Of a stretch of DNA of 64,000 nucleotides, positions 58,958 through 64,000 are shown piece by piece. Below the pieces are notes generated by a model. That model searched no databases. It had not been told where the DNA came from and was given only the letters and a program-made list of their open reading frames with translations. The position numbers and the translations under genes are program-made. Positions within the stretch are counted from its first letter, which is position 1. Every line of letters begins with the position of its first letter. This DNA is from Oxalobacteraceae sp. CFBP 13730 (GTDB lineage Bacteria; Pseudomonadota; Gammaproteobacteria; Burkholderiales; Burkholderiaceae_D): the NCBI GenBank assembly GCA_014841835.1, contig JACYUQ010000001.1, positions 1-64,000 on the forward strand, read 5' to 3'.

Positions 58958-59737
58958 TTACTGAATCACCTTGAACTCGATGCGCCTGTTGCGCGCCTTG
59001 CCCTCCGGCGTGCGGTTGTCGGCCACCGGCCGGTCGGGTCCCTCGCCCGACACGGCAATCGACTCGGCCGCAATGCCCTGCGCCACCACGTACGCCTTGA
59101 CCGCTTCGGCGCGCGCCTGGCTCAGCGACAGGTTGCCCGCGCGCGAACCGGCATTGTCCGTGTGCCCGATCACTTCCACCTTCACGCCCTTGATCTTTTG
59201 CAGCGCGGCCGTCATCCCGTCCAGCACGGCGGTGCCCGCCGGCGTGAGGGTCGCCTTGCCCGACTCGAATTCGATGATGCGGTCGGCCAGCGCCGCGTCC
59301 AGAACGTTCTGCTGTGACGCCTGCACCCGCAGGCCATTGTTGACCGTGTAGGTCGGATTCAGGTTCGCCGCGATGTCGCCTGCGATCTGCTGGCGCTGGG
59401 CCTCGTTGAGCACATCGCCGCGCAGGCTGACGCTGTTGCCGTCGACTTTCAGCTGGCCGCCTTTCACCAGGCGCAGGTTCGGCCCGATCAGGCGGCCGAC
59501 ATACGCGCTCCAGTTGGCGGGCGTCGATACGGTGCCGACCGACAGCTGGTCGACCACGCGCGCCGGGCCGTACACGCTGCGCAGGCGCTCGAGCAGCGCC
59601 GCCCGGGTGGCTTCGTCGGCCACGGTACCGGTGATCAGCACCGGTGCTTCGGCCTGGGCCTGGGCCTGGGCTGCGCCGTGCGGCAGGCTTGCCAGGCCCG
59701 CGACGCCCAGCATGACGATCAGTGTGCGAAGTGTCAT
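58958..59737 (-). CDS. OmpA-like peptidoglycan-binding protein of the T6SS
   Basis: 259 residues with a signal peptide (LIVMLGVAGLASLPHGAAQA). Two BON-like segments may lie at about 35-150 (VADEATRAALLERLRSVYGP; SVSLRGDVLNEAQRQQIAGD). The OmpA domain at about 155-255 has VEVIGHTDNAGSRAGNLSLS, QARAEAVKAYVVAQGI and DRPVADNRTPEGKARNRRIE, with the Asp and Arg that bind diaminopimelate. It probably anchors the TssJLM complex to peptidoglycan, replacing the OmpA domain missing from TssL. It starts one base after tagF. Confidence 0.88.
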   Translation of the reverse strand: MTLRTLIVMLGVAGLASLPHGAAQAQAQAEAPVLITGTVADEATRAALLERLRSVYGPARVVDQLSVGTVSTPANWSAYVGRLIGPNLRLVKGGQLKVDGNSVSLRGDVLNEAQRQQIAGDIAANLNPTYTVNNGLRVQASQQNVLDAALADRIIEFESGKATLTPAGTAVLDGMTAALQKIKGVKVEVIGHTDNAGSRAGNLSLSQARAEAVKAYVVAQGIAAESIAVSGEGPDRPVADNRTPEGKARNRRIEFKVIQ

Positions 59738-59738
59738 G

Positions 59739-60686
59739 TCAGGCTCCGATGAAGGTGGTCATGAACAGCTCGCGTGCCAGCGCCAGCGGCAGGTCGGGCT
59801 GGGCCAGCTGGCTGGCCAGCGCACGCACGTCGGGGTCAAGCTGCAGCTGCGCGTCGATCCAGCCGGTGTGGCGCAAGCGCACCTGCAGCTCGGCGCCCAC
59901 CAGCGGGTCGATCATGGCACGCAGCGTGTCGGCCAGCACGTCGCAAAAGCCCACCACCAGCACCGGCCGCTCGTCCTGGTGCGTGATGAACAGCGCCAGA
60001 TCGAACCCGGCGCGCCGCAGAAACGGCGCGATCAGCCCGAGCCAGAACGCGGCCACCGGATAGCGCGCCGCGGCGTCGAGGGGCAGTGGCAGCACGAGAC
60101 TCTTGTCGAGGGCCCTGGGCTGGCTGTGCATCACCGGCTGCAGCAGCAGGCCAAGCGCCAGCACCAGCCGTTCGACGCCGCAACCGTCCAGCAGCGCGTC
60201 GAGCGAGCCGACCGTGCCGGCGTCGATCCAGTGCAGGTAGGCATCCGCGTCACCCAGGCCGATCGCGCTGTCGGCGATCGCCTGCAGCGACGCCGTGGGA
60301 TCGGCGTCGGCCAGCACCTTCGGGCAGATAGTTTGCAGAAACTCCCACAGCGGCGCGAACGCGACCGGACAATTCGCCACGAACGCGGCCGGATCGGGCA
60401 CCGTCAGCGTGCGCGTGGCCAGAAACGGAAAGCGACGACCCGACTGGTCGTGGCTGGCGCGCAGATGCCCGGCCACCGCATGGTGGCGCGCCGGGCCGAC
60501 GAGGGCAAAACTGACCGGCGCCATGGCGTCGTAATGAAAACGCCAGCGCGCGTCGGACGGCAGCAGCGTCATCACCTGCGCCAGCCAGGCATCGAGCATG
60601 CCGATCGCGGCAGGGTCATGCGCCAGCTTGACGAAGTCGGCGCGTGCCGGCAGCTTGCCGAAGTAACCGATCCGGTCGGGGCGCAT
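59739..60686 (-). CDS. tagF: T6SS-associated protein TagF
   Basis: 315 residues from ATG 60686, with GGGAGG upstream and a one-base overlap with the tssM stop (TGATG). The start RIGYFGKLPARADFVKLAHD is the TagF signature, followed by ARWRFHYDAMAPVSFALVGP and HLRASHDQSGRRFPFLATRT. TagF acts as a post-translational repressor of T6SS assembly in Pseudomonas and Agrobacterium. No TagE/PppA or PpkA partner is in the window. Confidence 0.92.
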   Translation of the reverse strand: MRPDRIGYFGKLPARADFVKLAHDPAAIGMLDAWLAQVMTLLPSDARWRFHYDAMAPVSFALVGPARHHAVAGHLRASHDQSGRRFPFLATRTLTVPDPAAFVANCPVAFAPLWEFLQTICPKVLADADPTASLQAIADSAIGLGDADAYLHWIDAGTVGSLDALLDGCGVERLVLALGLLLQPVMHSQPRALDKSLVLPLPLDAAARYPVAAFWLGLIAPFLRRAGFDLALFITHQDERPVLVVGFCDVLADTLRAMIDPLVGAELQVRLRHTGWIDAQLQLDPDVRALASQLAQPDLPLALARELFMTTFIGA

Positions 60687-63600
60687 CACTGGCCTCCCGT
60701 GCTGGCCAGCGTCGGAGCCGGGGCCGCCAGCGGCGGCGCATCGAAGTGGCCGACGATCGCCGGCGGCAGCCGCATGCCACGAAAACCCTGGCCCTGCGTC
60801 TGCCCGCCGCCGCCCGCCTGCGCACTGCTGACGATTTTCAGGTCGACTGCCACCGTCACATTGTTGGCGCTCCAGCGCAGCTCGAACACGCCGCCGTCCT
60901 TCTTCGTGCGCTGCGCCGACTCGAACAGGCGCTGCAGGCCGAACTGGCCGGGCTGGTTGAACAGTTCCACGGTGCGGCCATCGAACGTGATGGCCGACAC
61001 GCGCGCACCCGACACGCCCTGCGGCCCCGGATGCACCATATTGCTCCAGCTGGGCGGGGTGTTGCGGTACCGGAGTTGCTGACCGTCGATTTCGACCGTG
61101 TATTCGAGCGTGCCGGGCGCCGTCAGGGGCAGTATCTGGAACACGGTCTGCGCCGCCGTGCCGGCCGCCACGCCGTTGTTCGACAGCGGCGCGATCCAGG
61201 CCGGGAACGCGGCCACCGCCTGCGGCGCGAGCGAGATGCCGATGTCGGCCCAGGTGCGCGCGGCCAGCACGTCGCCGCGCCGCACGACGAGCGGGCCCAT
61301 GGCTGTGCCCACGAATTTGGCCACGGCGCCGTCGGGGCCGAACACCTGGCTGATCTCGCCCGGTGTGGCCTCGACGCTGGAACCCTGCGCGAACGGGTAC
61401 TTGGTCGCCAGCGTGCGCGTAAACGGTTCGACGACCTGCGCCTGCCAGGTCTTGTTGATCTCGGCCTCGGACGGCAGCACGATCATCGCGAAGGTCTGCG
61501 TCAGCGGGCGCACGAGCAGTGGCCGCAGCGCGCTTTTCTGGCTCTCGCTCATACCGGTCAGCATCTGCTCGTCGACGTAGCGCAGCGCCTCGGCCAGTTC
61601 CGAGCCACTGCCCTCGAGCGTCTGCTGCATGAACTGCTTGGCGCCCGGCCCCGGGTCGCCCTGGTTCTTCAGCGTGTTCAGGCGCGTGCGCAGGCGCGAC
61701 AGCGCGTCGAGGTAGCCCGTCATCAGGGATGCTTCCTTTTCCTTGGCGCCGACCAGGCGCGCCACGCCGGCAAACTCGCGGCCGATCGGCCCCGCGCCTT
61801 GCGGCCCGCCTGTCAATTCGACGGGATCGATGGCGTCGGCCAGCGTGCGCGCGTCGGACGGGACGCGGCGCAGAACTTTTTGCTTGATCCACTCGGCGAC
61901 GCCGCGTTCGGTCTTGCTTGCGGGCAGACGCAACCCGCCCGGATTGTCCCACGCGGTCTCTTCATGGATCGTGCGCAGCAGCCGGGCGATGGGCGAGGAT
62001 TGCGGGTCGCCCAGCCGGTTCATCGCCTGCACGCTGGCGTCGAAGCCGCGCAGGTCGGTGATCGTCACGCCCTGCAAAAACTTGACCCACTCGCGTGCGT
62101 AATCGGCCTTGTACAGGTCGACCAGCGCCTTCTGGATCTGCTCCGGACTGCCCTCGAGCGTCAGGTCGTCGCGCGCCGTGGTCTTGAGTACCCAGTCGAC
62201 GGTATTGAGTTCGCGGCTCGAGGCGTCGCGGATCGCGCCCAGCACGAACTTGTCCCACGCCGCGCGGGTGAACGCGCCACTGACCGCATGGCTGCCGGCC
62301 ACCAGGGCGCCATCCTGTTCGCCGACGATGCGCGCCACTGTCACCGCCGGGAAGCGCGTCGCGGCGCGCGTGCGGATGTCGGCGTACACGCGCTCGCGCG
62401 CCGGCGTGCCGCGCACCACGCGGCGCAGGTGCTCGCGGGTGGTGTCGAGCAGACCCAGCTTGAGCGTCATCTGCGGCCAGGCGGGGTCTTCGATATTGGC
62501 CAGGTGGAAGCTCAGCAACCGCTCGGCGCTGCGGATCATCTGCTCGCGCGGCATCGCGCCGCGGTTCGCTTCCAGCCAGCCGCGCCAGTAGCGCGTCAGC
62601 TGGTCGTTCAGGTGTCCCGGCTCGGCGTGACTTTTATCGCCGAGCATCAGGTAAGTTTTGAGCGCGTTGTAGGCGTCGCCAACGCTGGTGGGTGACGCGT
62701 CCTGGTAGGGCTGGCCAGGCTTGGGCGCCGGCGTGGCGGCCTGGCGCGTCGGATCGAGGTTGGCGGCATTGGTATTGACGTCGGCGAGCATGGTTTCGAG
62801 CGCCGCCGTCACCGGTTCGACCATTACCGCGCGCACGCCGGCGAAGTATTCGTCGCGCAGCTTGCGCGATAGCTGCCCGCCCTGGTACAGGCCGAAGCCC
62901 AGCGCCCACGGCTTGTCCTGGTGGTAGCCGCCCAGCAGTTCGATGCGGTCCTGCAGGATGTCGAGCGCCTCCAGCCGTGATTGCAGATCGATGCGCCCGG
63001 CCTGCAGTTTCGTGACTTTATCGAGGTCGGCCTGCACGTTGGCCACCAGCTGGCGGTTGCCCAGATACGACCAGGACCAGCCGCCCATCGCGCAGCCGAG
63101 CAGGATCGTGGCCCCGAAGAACAGGCCAAGCTTCCAGCGCGCCGCCGCCGGTTTCGTGTAGCGCTTGACCAGGTCGCGGTCGGCGAAGATCACGGTGCGA
63201 AACAAGTCACGCAAAAAGTAGCCCGACTGCTCGCCCGCTGGTGCGGCCACGGCGTCGTCGCGCGCGCCGAGCGCCAGGTCGAAACGGCTGGCCACGCGCA
63301 GGCTCGACAGGTCTTGCACGCTGCCTTCCTGCAGCGCGCTGGTAAAGTAAAAGCCGCGAAACACGGGCTTGAACTGGTACGTGTTTTCGTCGAACAGCGT
63401 GGCCAGAAACGCGCGCAGCGGCGTGCGGATTGCCGCGAATTCGAGCGGGAAAGTAAACACGCCCGGGCGCATCAGCGTGCTGCGGTTGGCACCCATCCCG
63501 GCCAGGCTCATCTCTTTCAGGCCATGGACGAGCTCTTCGAACTGCGCGTCAAAAAACGCCAGCACGTCCTGCGGCGCGCTGCGGCGGTTGTAGCGCAGTG

Positions 63601-64000
63601 TGGCGCCCCAGATGCGCTCGCGCTCGGCCTGTTCACTGTCACTGAAAAAATCCAGGAACCCCGCCACCAGGTCGACTTTGGTGAACACGACATACACGGG
63701 CGGATGCACGCCCAGGCGCTCGGTCAGCTCCTGCATCCGGGTGCGCAGGTTCTTGGCCAGTTCATGCGATGCCGTGGCCGGGCCGGCCATCAGTTCGGCC
63801 ACGCTGACGGCAATCAGGATGCCGTTGACCGGTGCGCGCTGGCGATGGCGGCGCAGCAGGTCGAGAAAGCCGAACCATTCGTCGCGGTCATCCTCCTGCA
63901 CCGAATAGCGGCCGGCCGTGTCGAGCAGGATGCCGTCGGTGGTAAAAAACCAGTCGCAATGGCGGGTGCCGCCCACGCCCTGCAGGGCCTTGTTGCCGGG
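60686..64000 (-). CDS. tssM: Type VI secretion membrane protein TssM (IcmF), cut by right edge
   Basis: The visible part is 1104 residues and continues beyond 64000, so the N-terminus, its membrane helices and the Walker A site are outside. The entry at GVGGTRHCDWFFTTDGILLD and the LLDTAGRY motif are typical of IcmF NTPase regions. VYVVFTKVDLVAGFLDFFSD is the guanine-binding-like TKxD motif. A membrane helix lies near KLGLFFGATILLGCAMGGW, followed by the large periplasmic region and the C-terminal domain (QPGQFGLQRLFESAQRTKKD). It is the inner-membrane core of the T6SS. It is coupled to tagF. Confidence 0.95.
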   Translation of the reverse strand, partial: PGNKALQGVGGTRHCDWFFTTDGILLDTAGRYSVQEDDRDEWFGFLDLLRRHRQRAPVNGILIAVSVAELMAGPATASHELAKNLRTRMQELTERLGVHPPVYVVFTKVDLVAGFLDFFSDSEQAERERIWGATLRYNRRSAPQDVLAFFDAQFEELVHGLKEMSLAGMGANRSTLMRPGVFTFPLEFAAIRTPLRAFLATLFDENTYQFKPVFRGFYFTSALQEGSVQDLSSLRVASRFDLALGARDDAVAAPAGEQSGYFLRDLFRTVIFADRDLVKRYTKPAAARWKLGLFFGATILLGCAMGGWSWSYLGNRQLVANVQADLDKVTKLQAGRIDLQSRLEALDILQDRIELLGGYHQDKPWALGFGLYQGGQLSRKLRDEYFAGVRAVMVEPVTAALETMLADVNTNAANLDPTRQAATPAPKPGQPYQDASPTSVGDAYNALKTYLMLGDKSHAEPGHLNDQLTRYWRGWLEANRGAMPREQMIRSAERLLSFHLANIEDPAWPQMTLKLGLLDTTREHLRRVVRGTPARERVYADIRTRAATRFPAVTVARIVGEQDGALVAGSHAVSGAFTRAAWDKFVLGAIRDASSRELNTVDWVLKTTARDDLTLEGSPEQIQKALVDLYKADYAREWVKFLQGVTITDLRGFDASVQAMNRLGDPQSSPIARLLRTIHEETAWDNPGGLRLPASKTERGVAEWIKQKVLRRVPSDARTLADAIDPVELTGGPQGAGPIGREFAGVARLVGAKEKEASLMTGYLDALSRLRTRLNTLKNQGDPGPGAKQFMQQTLEGSGSELAEALRYVDEQMLTGMSESQKSALRPLLVRPLTQTFAMIVLPSEAEINKTWQAQVVEPFTRTLATKYPFAQGSSVEATPGEISQVFGPDGAVAKFVGTAMGPLVVRRGDVLAARTWADIGISLAPQAVAAFPAWIAPLSNNGVAAGTAAQTVFQILPLTAPGTLEYTVEIDGQQLRYRNTPPSWSNMVHPGPQGVSGARVSAITFDGRTVELFNQPGQFGLQRLFESAQRTKKDGGVFELRWSANNVTVAVDLKIVSSAQAGGGGQTQGQGFRGMRLPPAIVGHFDAPPLAAPAPTLASTGGQ

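Overview
The window looks like chromosome from a GC-rich betaproteobacterium of the family Oxalobacteraceae (Massilia/Telluria/Duganella type). This rests on the GC-rich codon use, the housekeeping blocks (tilS-accA, then a base-excision glycosylase and cysS, then ppiA-ppiB-lpxH), a phasin gene, an Fe/Mn superoxide dismutase and a complete-looking CueR/CopA copper branch. No rRNA is present, so the genus is an inference.

Layout. 1-1240: the edge of an RHS-type locus, with an RHS core fragment running off the left side, a 95-residue protein overlapping it by four bases, and a small membrane protein. 1375-4624: a Pat-like fusion (acyl-CoA synthetase-like plus GNAT acetyltransferase) and a conserved hypothetical. 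4752-14101: a copper region with a four-gene operon (two small secreted metal-ligand-rich proteins, a TolC-type lipoprotein, a Tat-exported multicopper oxidase), a convergent MASE4-like hybrid histidine kinase, and copA fused in frame to a CopZ domain behind a textbook CueR promoter. 14277-20809: stress, iron and sugar-oxidation genes (NTF2-like protein, SOD, NAD(P)-binding protein, Fur-controlled TonB receptor, DUF2231 plus sorbosone-dehydrogenase-like lipoprotein). 20988-26416: an unusual divergent four-gene module built around two different winged-helix regulators, one of them a wHTH-STAND NTPase-transmembrane-TPR protein. 26429-29429: an MFS exporter, a Gfo/Idh/MocA oxidoreductase, a cluster of four dispersed repeats and tRNA-Ser(GCU).

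29527-46074: housekeeping genes (lysC, tilS, accA, AlkA-like glycosylase, cysS, two cyclophilins, lpxH, a GntR/YtrA-type regulator with an ABC exporter, yceH, rlmB, and rnr with an exceptionally long low-complexity tail). 46283-47022: one promoter, four identical tRNA-Leu(CAG) genes and a terminator. 47051-48408: cueR, a small secreted protein and a phasin. 48444-64000: a type VI secretion cluster with tssA, tssH/clpV, tssE, hcp, tssC, tssB and a TPR lipoprotein on the minus strand, tssJKL on the plus strand, then an OmpA-like protein, tagF and tssM (cut by the right edge) on the minus strand. tssF, tssG and vgrG are not in the window.

How parts work together. CueR (47 kb) probably activates the copA-copZ promoter (13.7 kb) and its own promoter, since both have the 19-bp spacer typical of MerR-family control. 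The periplasmic and outer-membrane copper proteins at 4.7-8.4 kb would handle copper exported by CopA. The T6SS genes form the sheath (TssBC), tube (Hcp), baseplate part (TssE/K), recycling ATPase (ClpV) and membrane complex (TssJLM). The least explained parts are the 20988-26416 module, the RNase R tail, the CopA-CopZ fusion with an internal ribosome binding site, and the RHS-edge gene pair. All functional calls are from reading the sequence; no database search was run.
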